Shown: one piece after another, positions 8,729-17,378 of the stretch | How the letters are laid out: each line of letters starts with the position of its first letter | How positions within the stretch are numbered: the first letter of the stretch is position 1 | From: Mucilaginibacter sp. | GTDB lineage: Bacteria; Bacteroidota; Bacteroidia; Sphingobacteriales; Sphingobacteriaceae | Length of the DNA: 64,000 nucleotides | Direction: 5' to 3' | Assembly (NCBI GenBank): GCA_031292485.1 | Contig: JARLHA010000003.1 | Span: 62,001 to 126,000, forward strand | The notes under the pieces: generated by a model | The model's input: the letters and a program-made list of their open reading frames with translations, nothing else | The model's database searches: none | What the model was told of the DNA's origin: nothing | Program-made: the position numbers and the translations under genes

Positions 8729-9105
8729 TGGCTAAGTTCTTCGAGTGCTTTTTGAGTAAGTGGCTTATGAATAAACTGTGTGATGTATTTGTTATCAGTT
8801 GATTTCCGCATATCCAGCGGATCAAGAGATGATGAAAGCATAAATATTTTGATGCCGGATTTGTCGATATTTATTTTATCGTAATCCTCTAAAAATTCAA
8901 ATCCGCCCATACCCGGCATCCGTACATCCAGGAAAATAACATCAGGTTTGATTATCCCGGCGCTTAAAGCACTAATAGCCTCCTGTGCAGAACGCACAAC
9001 AGTGATACTGTCGGCGAAGTTACTGGCTTCCAAAATTTTACGCGTAACAAAATTATCAATGTAATTGTCGTCTATTAACAAACAGTTTTTAAATCGGTTA
9101 GCCAT
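8725..9105 (-). CDS. single-domain response regulator
   Basis: A stand-alone receiver domain of 126 aa with no output domain. The acidic pair is D12-D13 (LLIDDNYID), the phosphorylated residue is D60 (IFLDVRMPGM), the switch Ser/Thr is in LSSSL (91-93) and the conserved Lys is K114 (HKPLT). It resembles the Rcp1/CheY-like regulators common in Bacteroidetes that act by protein contact. The start is the ATG at 9105, not the TTG at 9114, because a promoter element overlaps the TTG. It shares an ATGA overlap with the downstream kinase. No histidine kinase is nearby. Confidence 0.92.
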   Translation of the reverse strand: MANRFKNCLLIDDNYIDNFVTRKILEASNFADSITVVRSAQEAISALSAGIIKPDVIFLDVRMPGMGGFEFLEDYDKINIDKSGIKIFMLSSSLDPLDMRKSTDNKYITQFIHKPLTQKALEELSQ

Positions 9106-9406
9106 TGAGTTCAAAAATAGCTTTTTCAGTCAATTTAAAAAATTCTGCACCGCTTTTTATTTTTTAATATTGATTACACTGATTGATTTGTGATTACACC
9201 GATTTTTAGCAGGGCAAAATTTGTAATCGTTGACGATCAACTTAATCAACTAATCAACTACCAACATTGTGTCAGGTATTTTACAAATCTATCCCGACCC
9301 AAACACCAAATTTTTTATAAATTGCCCTCCATTGGTAACATAAACCAAATAATCAAAGTTTGATAAATTATTCCCGGGTTACCGGGTATTAAACCTGCTC
9401 ATCTCA
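9106..9406. other. divergent intergenic region with a short word repeat
   Basis: A minus-strand TATTTTTG at 9112-9119 matches the -7 consensus for the response regulator and would give an almost leaderless message. A degenerate direct repeat with the core gattacac/gattacacc lies at about 9171-9200, similar to dispersed repeats elsewhere in this phylum. A short CCCGG/CCGGG hairpin lies at 9373-9387, shortly before the M61 gene. No gene is seen. Confidence 0.45.
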
Positions 9407-11224
9407 ATGAAAACAATTAAGTTAGCACCCGTTTTATTAATAATGCTATTATTTATGGATGTTAATACAAGTAAAGCAACTAAAGCAACCAAAACAACAG
9501 GGGCTACCCATATTGCATATACAGTAACCTTCCCTGAGGCTCAGGCGCACTACGCAGATATTGAAATGAATATTTCGGGCCTGCACCAGAACAGCCTCGA
9601 TCTTAAAATGCCCGTATGGACACCCGGTTCGTACCTGGTGCGGGAGTTTGCAAAAAACATCGAATCTTTCAGCGTATCGGCAAATGGCAAGACCCTGGCA
9701 GCACCTAAAATCCACAAAAACTGCTGGCATATCAATACTACCGGATTATCGGCCATAAGCGTTAAATACAGGGTTTATTGTTTCGAGATTTCGGTACGTA
9801 CAAGCTTTGTTGATGCATCGCATGGTTTCCTTTCAACCACCGGCATTTTTATTTACCCTGATAAAATGCTCCACCTGCCATCAACTATCCATATTGTGCC
9901 TTACAAGGGATGGACAAAAGTGTCCACCAGTTTGGATATGGTAAATAACGACCCTTTTACACGTCATTCCCCCAATTTTGATATTTTATTCGACTCTCCG
10001 ATTGAAGTTGGCAACCAGGATGTTTTTGGTTTTGATGCCGCAGGCGTGAAGTATGAAGTATGCATGGTTGGCGGCGGAAATTATGACAAAGAACGCCTGA
10101 AAACCGACATGGCGAAAATTATTGAAACAGAAACCAATGTTTTTGGCGAAAACCCTAACAAGCATTATGTTTTTATCGTCCATAATTACCTCCGCGGCGG
10201 CGGGGGATTGGAACATTTAAGCTCTACAACCTTAGGTGCTTCAAGAGATAGTTACACCACTGAAACCGGTTATCGCAACTTTTTGGGCCTGGTGGCGCAC
10301 GAACACTTTCATTTATGGAATGTAAAACGCCTGCGCCCTATTGTGCTTGGCCCTTTTGATTATGACAATGAAAATTACACCACCGACCTATGGATAGCGG
10401 AAGGTTTTACCGCCTATTACCAAAACCGTGTTTTGCGCCATGCTAACCTGATCAGTCCCGACATTTTTTTAACTGTCGTAGCGGCCGAGATGAGCGTAAT
10501 GGAGAACCAGCCGGGCGCTAAAATTCAACCGCTTGCCGACGCAAGCTATGACGCCTGGATAAAAGCTTACCGCCCGAATGAAAATTCAATTAACTCGACC
10601 ATTTCATATTACGATAAAGGCGCGGAAGTAGCGACACTGCTCGACCTGGAGATCATCAATGATTCCAAAGGAAAATACTGTCTTAACGATGTAATGAAAT
10701 TCATGTACAACACCTATTACAAAGGTAAAAAACGCGGCTATAAGGATGTTGAATTTAAAAAGGGGCTTGAAAAATTTGCAGGCAAAAACCTGGATGATTT
10801 TTATGCTAAATATGTAACAGGGCTTACCCCGATCGATTACAATCACTACCTGTGGTATGCCGGTTATAAAGTTACCGACGAGCTTGCAAACACCAATGAC
10901 CCAACCCTTGGCATCACCTTTGCGACAAACAATCCTAAAAAAATAATTTCGTCGGTGCTGCGCGGCAGTGCGGCATGGATTGATGGTATTAACGTAAATG
11001 ATGAGCTTACCGCTGTCGACGGCGCACCTGTAACCGATGTAGCCACCATACTAAACGGCAAAAAACCGGGCGATAAAATTACCGTAACAGTTTTACGCGA
11101 CGGCCTGCCGCTAACACTTCCGGTTACCCTGCTCAGGAACAACAAGGTTAATTTTAAAGTTGAAGCGCTACCCAATCCAACACCGCAACAAGCTGTGGTA
11201 CAGAAGAAATGGCTGGGGTTGTAG
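9407..11224 (+). CDS. M61 family (glycyl aminopeptidase-type) protease with PDZ domain
   Basis: A 605-aa zinc protease. A signal-like hydrophobic N-terminus (LAPVLLIMLLFMDVNTSKA) is followed by a beta-rich N-terminal domain with the typical VWTPGSYLVREFAKNIESF. The catalytic domain carries HEHFH (H298, E299, H302) and the third zinc ligand E332 in WIAEGFTAYY. A C-terminal PDZ domain (about 500-585) shows GSAAWIDGINVNDELTAVDG. This is the standard architecture of Bacteroidetes M61 proteins, which are thought to clip Gly/Ala-rich N-termini outside the cytoplasm. It is monocistronic. Confidence 0.95.
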   Translation: MKTIKLAPVLLIMLLFMDVNTSKATKATKTTGATHIAYTVTFPEAQAHYADIEMNISGLHQNSLDLKMPVWTPGSYLVREFAKNIESFSVSANGKTLAAPKIHKNCWHINTTGLSAISVKYRVYCFEISVRTSFVDASHGFLSTTGIFIYPDKMLHLPSTIHIVPYKGWTKVSTSLDMVNNDPFTRHSPNFDILFDSPIEVGNQDVFGFDAAGVKYEVCMVGGGNYDKERLKTDMAKIIETETNVFGENPNKHYVFIVHNYLRGGGGLEHLSSTTLGASRDSYTTETGYRNFLGLVAHEHFHLWNVKRLRPIVLGPFDYDNENYTTDLWIAEGFTAYYQNRVLRHANLISPDIFLTVVAAEMSVMENQPGAKIQPLADASYDAWIKAYRPNENSINSTISYYDKGAEVATLLDLEIINDSKGKYCLNDVMKFMYNTYYKGKKRGYKDVEFKKGLEKFAGKNLDDFYAKYVTGLTPIDYNHYLWYAGYKVTDELANTNDPTLGITFATNNPKKIISSVLRGSAAWIDGINVNDELTAVDGAPVTDVATILNGKKPGDKITVTVLRDGLPLTLPVTLLRNNKVNFKVEALPNPTPQQAVVQKKWLGL

Positions 11225-11347
11225 TAAGTTGATCAGGTTGATTGAGTTAGATTAGGTTGACTAAGTTTTTATTCTTCCTCCAAAACATTTTAGGTACTTT
11301 ACCGATTATAGTAATATCTATGAATCGTTAAACATAACACATCTATC

Positions 11348-11503
11348 ATGAACTCAATACTATACCTCATTGCATCTATCCTGGTGATAACGTGGGCGAT
11401 CGGATTTTTCTTTATGGCAATAGGCGGTTTGATCCATATTTTACTGATTATCGCGCTTATTACTATTGTGCTTGGGCTGATCAGGAGGCCAACAGCTATC
11501 TGA
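11348..11503 (+). CDS. lmo0937-like small membrane protein, 51 aa
   Basis: MNSILYLIASILVITWAIGF followed by FFMAIGGLIHILLIIALITI forms two hydrophobic helices, ending LGLIRRPTAI. This is the well-known lmo0937/DUF5670 pattern (LYxIAxILxxxWxxGF, then HxLLxIAxI). These proteins are widespread, tiny and stress-associated, with no known biochemical role. ATG at 11348 follows a short gap with gttgattgagttag-type word repeats (11229-11260). Confidence 0.85.
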   Translation: MNSILYLIASILVITWAIGFFFMAIGGLIHILLIIALITIVLGLIRRPTAI

Positions 11504-11520
11504 GAGGGGACAGCCATTTC

Positions 11521-11560
11521 ACAAAAAAAGACTAATTTGATTTGAATGTCCTTTTTTTGT
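11521..11560. terminator. bidirectional A/T-rich hairpin between convergent genes
   Basis: ACAAAAAAAG (11521-11530) and CTTTTTTTGT (11551-11560) form a perfect 10-bp inverted repeat around a 20-base loop. The poly-A and poly-T arms could serve as the U-tract in either direction, between the 51-aa gene (+) and the ligase gene (-). Confidence 0.45.
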
Positions 11561-11576
11561 TTTTTCAGCGTGCGGA

Positions 11577-13445
11577 TCAGGCTTCCTTCAATAACTCCAA
11601 CGCCTTTTTAAGGTCGGCTTTCGTTTTGGTAAGATCTTTCCAGGGATCGTTAACTTTATTCACCCGGTCTTTCATATTAAAGATGGTATAATCCGAAAGT
11701 TTAAGGCTATGGTTTACCTCGTGCCAGTGCAATGGGGTTGATACCGTAGCGCCTGGCCTGGGCCTTACCGAATAAGGGCAGGCAACGGTTTGTCCGCGGC
11801 TGTTCTGCAAAAAATCTATATAAGTTTTGTTTTTTCGTTTTGCCGGGTTCCGTTCCACGCTGGTAATATCGGGCAATTCATCGTGTATTTTATTTGCAAC
11901 GGCTTCTGCAAACAACCGGGTAAGCTCATAATCATATTTAGCCCCCGTATAACAGTAAATGTGCAGCCCTTTTGATCCGGATGTTTTTATAAAGGCATCC
12001 AGCTTCAGGCGTTTAAATATTTCTTTCGCTTTCAGCGCTATTTCAACGGCTTCGGTAAAGGGCACATCATGCGGATCAAGGTCGATCACCACATAATCCG
12101 GGTTTTCGGGTGTTTTGCAGGAGCTCAACCAGGGGTTGATCTCGATGCAGCCTAAATTCACCATATACAATAGCGTTGCAGCATCATCGCCTATAATGTA
12201 ATGTATATGCTTATCATTACTTTCGGAGTAAAGCGCTTCGGTTTTTATAAAATCGGGCAGGTGGGCGGTATCAGTATCCTTTTGAAAAAATCCGGGGTCG
12301 GCGGTGCCGTTTGGCTGCCGGCGCATGGATATAGGTTTATCCTTTAAATAAGGAACTATCCAATCGGCCATATCCCTGTAATAATTGATCAGCTGCCCCT
12401 TGGTTATTCCCTCTTCCTTCCAGAAGACCTTGTTAAGGTGGGTGACTTTCAAATTTTTGCGGCCGATAGTGATGATCTCCTCATCTGGCAGTTGTGTATC
12501 GGGTGTTTCCATAACTATTTTCTCAGGTTCTTTATCAATACGCAATCCTTTAAAAACCGGCTGACGCAAATGCCCGTCGGCTGTCCATTCTGCATACCAA
12601 ACTTCACAAACTATTTCGGGTTTAACCCAGGTAACCCTTGTCTTTCGGCTAATTTCGTCTTCAAATGGTTTTTTACTTGTTTCAAGCGGGTGTAGTTTTT
12701 CATATAAGTCTTTTAAACATGCATCATCAAAACCGGTGCCGCAATTGCCAATATATTGTATATCGTCGCCTGGCTTTATACCCAAGATCAGTGAGCCAAA
12801 GTATTTTCGTGATCCCGTTGGTGCTGTGTAACCGCAAATGATGGCTTCCTGCGAGTTATGCAACTTAAACTTAAGCCAACTGGCTGATCGTTTGCCGCTT
12901 TCATAAATACTATGTTCATCCTTTCCGATAATTCCTTCCCAACCCGCTTTTTTTGCTTTCTCAAATTGTTGCAGCCCTTTCCCTTCTATATGATCATTAT
13001 AAATAATATCAGGTGCGTCAGCAGACGTAATTAAATTCTTTAACAATTCCTTTCTTTTAATAAGTTCCATTTGGCGCAAATCATGTCCGTCAAGGCTAAG
13101 CAAATCAAATACATAATATTTTAGCGTTAACTTATCCGTATCGCCCTTATAATTTTGAATATCCTGAAAATTACTTTTACCGTTTTTGTCCTCCACTACC
13201 AGTTCGCCATCCACTATGGCATTTTTATGGATCAGTTTTAACTCATCAATAACTTTACGGTAATTATCACTAAAGTCCTTATCGTTGCGCGAAATCAGTT
13301 TTGCTTTTGCATTAGTGTAGCCCAGCGCCCGGTAACCATCTAGTTTGCGTTCGTATATCCAGTCCTCTTTTTCAAATATTTTGGCTTCCAGTTTAGCCAT
13401 CATAGGTTTATAGGACTTACCCCGAAAAAAGTCTATCAGCATCAT
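11577..13445 (-). CDS. ligD: LigD ATP-dependent DNA ligase with C-terminal polymerase domain (no phosphoesterase)
   Basis: Bacterial NHEJ enzyme of 622 aa with two of the three LigD modules. The ligase is N-terminal: adenylation motif KLDG with K34, then LVVEDKNGK, EGIIGKD and LKFKLHNSQEAIICGYT. The primase-polymerase follows from about residue 330 (LNKVFWKEEGITKGQLINYY), with metal-binding D455 and D457 (IDLDPHD) and the SGSKGLHIY region. The phosphoesterase module is encoded separately just upstream, with 17 bases between stop and ATG in a different frame. AAGG in GTAAGGCGATG may act as ribosome-binding site. It fills gaps and seals breaks held by Ku. Confidence 0.96.
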   Translation of the reverse strand: MMLIDFFRGKSYKPMMAKLEAKIFEKEDWIYERKLDGYRALGYTNAKAKLISRNDKDFSDNYRKVIDELKLIHKNAIVDGELVVEDKNGKSNFQDIQNYKGDTDKLTLKYYVFDLLSLDGHDLRQMELIKRKELLKNLITSADAPDIIYNDHIEGKGLQQFEKAKKAGWEGIIGKDEHSIYESGKRSASWLKFKLHNSQEAIICGYTAPTGSRKYFGSLILGIKPGDDIQYIGNCGTGFDDACLKDLYEKLHPLETSKKPFEDEISRKTRVTWVKPEIVCEVWYAEWTADGHLRQPVFKGLRIDKEPEKIVMETPDTQLPDEEIITIGRKNLKVTHLNKVFWKEEGITKGQLINYYRDMADWIVPYLKDKPISMRRQPNGTADPGFFQKDTDTAHLPDFIKTEALYSESNDKHIHYIIGDDAATLLYMVNLGCIEINPWLSSCKTPENPDYVVIDLDPHDVPFTEAVEIALKAKEIFKRLKLDAFIKTSGSKGLHIYCYTGAKYDYELTRLFAEAVANKIHDELPDITSVERNPAKRKNKTYIDFLQNSRGQTVACPYSVRPRPGATVSTPLHWHEVNHSLKLSDYTIFNMKDRVNKVNDPWKDLTKTKADLKKALELLKEA

Positions 13446-13462
13446 CGCCTTACATTTATATC

Positions 13463-14053
13463 TTATATCGGCGGTAATGCGATAGCTTTCCCGCTTTTGT
13501 TATTTTTCATGGCCTTAATTGCTCCGGGGACAAATGCTTCAGGATTAAATTTTCCGACCGCATACTCATCCTTATGTTTGATGAGTAACCATGCATTGTT
13601 ATCGCCGGTATGCATTTTTACCAGGGCAAATTCCCCTTTTAATATGTGGCCTTTAAGCCTGAATTTTAAATTACCCGATTCCAGCCCTTCCCTTAATGTA
13701 TCGTTATCATCCGCCCGTTTTTCGGCCAGCGATTCGTAGGTACCTTTATCCCATATAAAAACTACCCCAGCCCCGTAGTTGCCATTTGATATAATGCCTT
13801 CAAAGTTGCGGTAATTATAAGGGTGGTCTTCCACCATCATGGCCAGGCGTTTATCGCCAGGATTCATTGATGGCCCCTTCGGGATTGCCCAGCTTTTTAG
13901 TACGCCATCAAGTTCAAGCCTGAAATCATAATGCAGGTGCGAGGCATGGTGCCGCTGTACCACGAATGACAAAGTTTTAGCTTTGCTTTTACCGCTTTTT
14001 GGTTCGGATGTTTTTTTGAAATCGCGCTTTCTAAAATAATCCAGCAAACTCAT
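13463..14053 (-). CDS. stand-alone LigD 3'-phosphoesterase domain
   Basis: A 196-aa protein equal to the phosphoesterase module of LigD, which trims 3'-phosphates and 3'-ribonucleotides at break ends. The signature VVQRHHASHLHYDFRLELDG (Q33 to G49) holds the manganese ligands and catalytic residues (H35, H41, D43, R45), and VEDHPYNYRNFEG carries the later His. It starts with MSLLDYFRKRDFKKTSEP, the usual start of PE-first LigD proteins. It ends SGKAIALPPI and a stop, with a second in-frame stop shortly after, so this is a true gene boundary. One base separates it from the ku stop: operon ku-PE-ligD. Confidence 0.94.
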   Translation of the reverse strand: MSLLDYFRKRDFKKTSEPKSGKSKAKTLSFVVQRHHASHLHYDFRLELDGVLKSWAIPKGPSMNPGDKRLAMMVEDHPYNYRNFEGIISNGNYGAGVVFIWDKGTYESLAEKRADDNDTLREGLESGNLKFRLKGHILKGEFALVKMHTGDNNAWLLIKHKDEYAVGKFNPEAFVPGAIKAMKNNKSGKAIALPPI

Positions 14054-14054
14054 A

Positions 14055-14825
14055 TCAGGCTCCTTTCTTGCTATTCAGGCTTTGCATTAATTGTTCGTAC
14101 AAGTCGTCGCCGGTAGCTTTGTGAGGTTTCATTTTCTTAACAGTGGCCCGTTTCCCCTTCGCCTTGGCCTTAATGATCTTTAAAAGCTCATCGTCGTACT
14201 CATCTTTAAACTTCGAAACATTAAAATGTTCGGCATATTGGTTGATCAGGGCCATACCGACATCCAGTTCCTTTTTGCTTACAGCTACATCACGGGCAAT
14301 ATTCAGTTCGTCCATGCTCCGGATCTCCTGGGTAAAACGGATCCGGGTTATCACCAGCACGTGTTCCACCGGGTGTACTATGCATAGCGATTCTGTGGTG
14401 CGCAACACAAACCTGGCCAGGCCGACTTTCTTCGATTTCACCAGCGCTTCAACCAGCAATGCATAGGCTTTGTTATTTTTTGTATCCGGCTCGGCATAAT
14501 AGGAGGTTTCGTAATACATGGGGTTAACATCGCCAATATCCACGAAGCTTTCTATCTCAATAACCTTGCTTTTTTCGGGTGCTGCATCTTCAAAATCCTG
14601 ATCGTCTACAATTACATATTCATCATTCAATTTATAGCCCTTAACAATTTCATCATAAGGCACCTCTTTGTGGGTATTTTCATTTACCCGCTGGTAACGG
14701 ATCCGGGCATGGTCGCGACCGTCAAGCATATCAAAATCGAGCGAACTGCTTTGAACCGCTGTGTATAATTTTACCGGGATGCTAACCAGGCCAAAACCAA
14801 GTGAACCTTTCCAGATGGGTCTCAT
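14055..14825 (-). CDS. ku: Ku DNA end-binding protein
   Basis: Homodimeric ring protein that threads onto double-strand break ends and recruits LigD. At 256 aa it has the typical bacterial length. It opens MRPIWKGSLGFGLVSIPVKL, the hallmark of bacterial Ku, with the core YxxxxY..ALLVEAL and LCIVHPVEHVLVITRIRF further on, and a lysine-rich tail (KAKGKRATVKKMKPHKATG) as in Ku proteins that bind DNA with the C-terminus. First gene of the three-gene NHEJ operon. TATATTTA upstream of the start is a near match to the -7 element. Confidence 0.97.
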   Translation of the reverse strand: MRPIWKGSLGFGLVSIPVKLYTAVQSSSLDFDMLDGRDHARIRYQRVNENTHKEVPYDEIVKGYKLNDEYVIVDDQDFEDAAPEKSKVIEIESFVDIGDVNPMYYETSYYAEPDTKNNKAYALLVEALVKSKKVGLARFVLRTTESLCIVHPVEHVLVITRIRFTQEIRSMDELNIARDVAVSKKELDVGMALINQYAEHFNVSKFKDEYDDELLKIIKAKAKGKRATVKKMKPHKATGDDLYEQLMQSLNSKKGA

Positions 14826-14927
14826 AGCTTTATTGTTATTTAAATATAACCATTAAAAAAGCGAAAGGGTTTTTTAATTAATTAATTAAAATTATTTTAA
14901 ATAACAGCTTACTTTACAGGTATTTAG

Positions 14928-14935
14928 TAAATTTG
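14928..14935 (+). promoter_or_regulatory. -7 promoter element (TAAATTTG) for the DUF1801 gene
   Basis: Perfect TAnnTTTG, 41 bases before the ATG at 14977. The expected -33 TTTG is not evident. Confidence 0.45.
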
Positions 14936-14976
14936 ATCACCCACTATATAAAAAACTGTTAAGCTTAATATTCACC

Positions 14977-15396
14977 ATGGCCGAAACAAAAACAAAACCG
15001 ACTGACATACCCTTTGAAAGCTTTTTGGCGGGTGTGCCCGATGAAAAGGCCCGCGCCGACTGTTATAGCCTCATCAACATGATGGAAAAGGTAACCGGCG
15101 AAAAACCGGTAATGTGGGGGCCGTCCATCGTAGGATTTGGCAAATACCGCTACCATTATGGCAGCGGCCATACCGGCGAGATCTGTTTAACAGGCTTTTC
15201 CCCGCGAAAAGGGAACTTATCACTTTACTGCCTTTCGGGCTGCCCCGGCCAAAATGATATGCTTAAACAATTAGGTAAACACAAAGCCGGAAAATGCTGC
15301 CTTTACATCAAAACACTGGATGATGTTAATTTTGATGTGCTGGAACAACTGGTTACAAAATCTGCTGAATTTATGAAGAAGATTTTCCCGGATTGA
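14977..15396 (+). CDS. DUF1801 domain protein
   Basis: A 139-aa soluble protein of the DUF1801 (YdhG-like) family: MMEKVTGEKPVMWGPSIVGFGKYRYHY, then GEICLTGFSPRKGNLSLYCL, and YIKTLDDVNFDVLEQLV near the end. The family fold is small alpha/beta; its biochemical role is not established. It is divergent from the NHEJ operon with a 151-base shared upstream region. The family is not known to act in repair, so the neighbourhood may be coincidental. Confidence 0.88.
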   Translation: MAETKTKPTDIPFESFLAGVPDEKARADCYSLINMMEKVTGEKPVMWGPSIVGFGKYRYHYGSGHTGEICLTGFSPRKGNLSLYCLSGCPGQNDMLKQLGKHKAGKCCLYIKTLDDVNFDVLEQLVTKSAEFMKKIFPD

Positions 15397-15408
15397 ACAG
15401 CAACATAT

Positions 15409-15416
15409 TACCTTTG
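15409..15416 (+). promoter_or_regulatory. -7 promoter element (TACCTTTG) for a 34-aa ORF
   Basis: Perfect TAnnTTTG, 20 bases before the ATG at 15436. The base run TTTT at 15383-15386 sits near the -33 position. Confidence 0.45.
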
Positions 15417-15435
15417 GATAAACTAAATTTATCAC

Positions 15436-15540
15436 ATGAATCCGGGAACAAGTTTAATAGTATGGACTACGTTATCTTTTATTACGTTATTGGTGGTGGT
15501 CTACTTTGTAATAAAAGTCGTAAAGAAAATTTTAGGCTAA
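15436..15540 (+). CDS. single-span small membrane protein, 34 aa
   Basis: MNPGTSLIVWTTLSFITLLV leads into VVYFVIKVVKKILG and a stop: one transmembrane helix with a positively charged cytoplasmic end (KVVKKILG). A perfect -7 promoter element lies just upstream and a 13-bp stem hairpin begins four bases after the stop, so this has the full outline of a transcription unit. No family is assigned with certainty; it could be a stress-related or regulatory microprotein. Confidence 0.5.
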   Translation: MNPGTSLIVWTTLSFITLLVVVYFVIKVVKKILG

Positions 15541-15543
15541 ATA

Positions 15544-15578
15544 AAGATTTACGAAGTATCTTAAACTTCGTAAATCTT
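15544..15578. terminator. 13-bp perfect inverted repeat between convergent genes
   Basis: AAGATTTACGAAG (15544-15556) pairs exactly with CTTCGTAAATCTT (15566-15578) across a 9-base loop. It lies between the 34-aa ORF (+) and the GH53 gene (-), so it probably terminates both. Variants of the word (GATTTACGAATTC) recur at 25096-25129. Confidence 0.65.
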
Positions 15579-15602
15579 AATTATTCAGCTAAATCAGTTA
15601 AA

Positions 15603-17039
15603 TCAGTGGTTCAGATACTTCTTTGCAATCTCCGGGTAAACCACATCCAAATAATCATTGGCTTTGCCATCTTTATCAAAAATACCTTCCCAGGTACTTA
15701 TCGGCTCCCATATAAATGAGCCAACAGCCTTGTCATTGGGCACATTAAAAGCGATGTCATTTACTTCGCGTTTTAGCTGCGAGTATTCGGCCACCATTAC
15801 CTGCTGTGGGTATCTTTTAGCCAGGTCGGCCATATTGTATTTCAGGTCGGCGGGGGTACCATGCCACTTCGGATAATAGGATAATCCTATCACATCAAAA
15901 GGCACATTGCGCTCTTTCATATTATCTAAAAAGAACCTTGCTTCGGCATTTTGGCCGCCCAAAGCAATATGCAGCATGATAATGGTTTCGGGGCTCACTT
16001 TTTTAACGCCTTTTACACCTTCGTATATCAGCTGCGCCAGGCTGTCAAGGTGATCAATCGCGCCATCGGGCCAAACCATACCGTGGTTAATTTCATTGCC
16101 TATCTGCACCATATCCGGCGTAGTGCCCTGGTCCTTTAGCTGTTGCATTACATCAGCGGTATAATTGTAAAGCGATGTTTTCAATGCCGGGAAATCTTCG
16201 CCAACCCAGGCGGCAGGTTTGTTTTGCTGCTGCGGGTCGGCCCAGTAGTCACTGTAATGAAAATCGAGCAGAAACTTCATGCCAGCGGCTTTTATGCGTT
16301 TGGCCATTTGTTTGGTATGCTCCAGGTCGCAAAACCCCTTCACCGGCGAATAGCCTTTGGGCTGCGCCGGGTCCACAAAGATCCGCAGCCGGATATAATT
16401 AAACCCGTGCGCTTTCATCATCTCCATAGCGTCACCCTGAACACCTTTATCAGAGAACTTCATACCGCGGCTTTCCAGTTGCGGTAAAAATGAAATATCG
16501 GCGCCCAGTATTTTACCGGTAACTTTCTTCGGTTTGTATTTATCATGGGTAACCACATGCGCTATCCCTAATTGTACTGTATGGATCTCTGTTGACCCGG
16601 TGTATAAACTATCAGCTTTAGCTTCCAGCTTAATTTTACTTAGGGTTTTGCCGGCGCGTAATATCAGGCGGCAACTGCCGTGCACATTTATCTGCCAGGT
16701 AGTGTCGGTATGGGGTATAGATGCAAAATCGCCGGCATCCATTATGTTGACAATTTTGGCATCGCCTGTTACGTGCACTGTAACCGGTATATTGGCATTA
16801 GCCAGGCTATCGTCCCGGCTGTCGATGATTTTTATATTGATGAGGGCCTCATCCCTGCCATTGGCGATCATCGTAGTTTTGTAAGGGGTTACCTGAATTT
16901 CAGAAGGTACACGCGGAGGTTTTGGCTTCCATCTGTTTTGCTGTGCCCGCAGGGTGCTTGCGGCAAATAACATTAAAAAAACTAACAGTCCGCAACGTTT
17001 AAGTCCGCGAAAGAGCATGGTTTGTATATAGTATAACAT
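15603..17039 (-). CDS. GH53 arabinogalactan endo-beta-1,4-galactanase with N-terminal Ig-like domain
   Basis: Secreted glycosidase of 478 aa. The signal peptide (LLVFLMLFAASTLRAQ) is followed by an Ig-like beta domain (about 40-150: IQVTPYKTTMIANGRDEALI). The GH53 barrel starts LGADISFLPQLESRGMKFSD. The acid/base is in VQIGNEINHGMVWPDG and the nucleophile Glu in VMVAEYSQ; FHYSDYWADPQ is the conserved metal or substrate loop. It cleaves beta-1,4-galactan side chains of pectin. An internal Met (17018) is an alternative start and gives a more ordinary signal peptide. The minus-strand TACCTTTA at 17060-17067 may be the promoter. It is head-to-head with the GH43 gene. Confidence 0.93.
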   Translation of the reverse strand: MLYYIQTMLFRGLKRCGLLVFLMLFAASTLRAQQNRWKPKPPRVPSEIQVTPYKTTMIANGRDEALINIKIIDSRDDSLANANIPVTVHVTGDAKIVNIMDAGDFASIPHTDTTWQINVHGSCRLILRAGKTLSKIKLEAKADSLYTGSTEIHTVQLGIAHVVTHDKYKPKKVTGKILGADISFLPQLESRGMKFSDKGVQGDAMEMMKAHGFNYIRLRIFVDPAQPKGYSPVKGFCDLEHTKQMAKRIKAAGMKFLLDFHYSDYWADPQQQNKPAAWVGEDFPALKTSLYNYTADVMQQLKDQGTTPDMVQIGNEINHGMVWPDGAIDHLDSLAQLIYEGVKGVKKVSPETIIMLHIALGGQNAEARFFLDNMKERNVPFDVIGLSYYPKWHGTPADLKYNMADLAKRYPQQVMVAEYSQLKREVNDIAFNVPNDKAVGSFIWEPISTWEGIFDKDGKANDYLDVVYPEIAKKYLNH

Positions 17040-17378
17040 AACGGTTTGAATTGGTATGTTAAAGGTAGACTTTAAAATGTAATAATGACAATTATTTTTA
17101 CAGGAAAGTGGCTTCCTATCTTATTTTTTACAAAACAGGAAAAGTGTTTAATGTTTCCCGGCCGCCGCTATTAGCAATCTGTTATTTAGTTGTTTTATTA
17201 AGCCAGGCCATTTTTAGCACGCTCTTCATGGTATTTTTAATATCGGCTATATTAAGCTACCAAGGTAAGTTTTAGATCACAATTTATAATGTTTCGATAC
17301 AAAAATCATTTCAATTTAACTTCAACCAGCTTTATAAATTAACTGTTATATTTACATTTTTATTACACTGATAATTAT
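17040..17378. other. divergent promoter region between GH53 and GH43 genes
   Basis: This 339-base AT-rich gap has no gene. It holds the near-consensus minus-strand -7 element TACCTTTA (17060-17067) and a small AGGAA/TTCCT hairpin near 17103. TATATTTA before the GH43 start is a weak -7 candidate. No clear shared operator is visible. Confidence 0.4.

Noticed and set aside
13440..13470. LigD split as a sequencing frameshift
   Set aside because: The two ORFs are separated by 17 bases with a second in-frame stop, the downstream gene has its own ATG and a plausible ribosome-binding site, and each protein ends or begins at a domain boundary.
15393..15719. 108-aa plus-strand ORF
   Set aside because: It starts in the DUF1801 stop region, reads through the terminator stem and runs antisense into the GH53 gene; the 34-aa ORF in another frame explains the region better.
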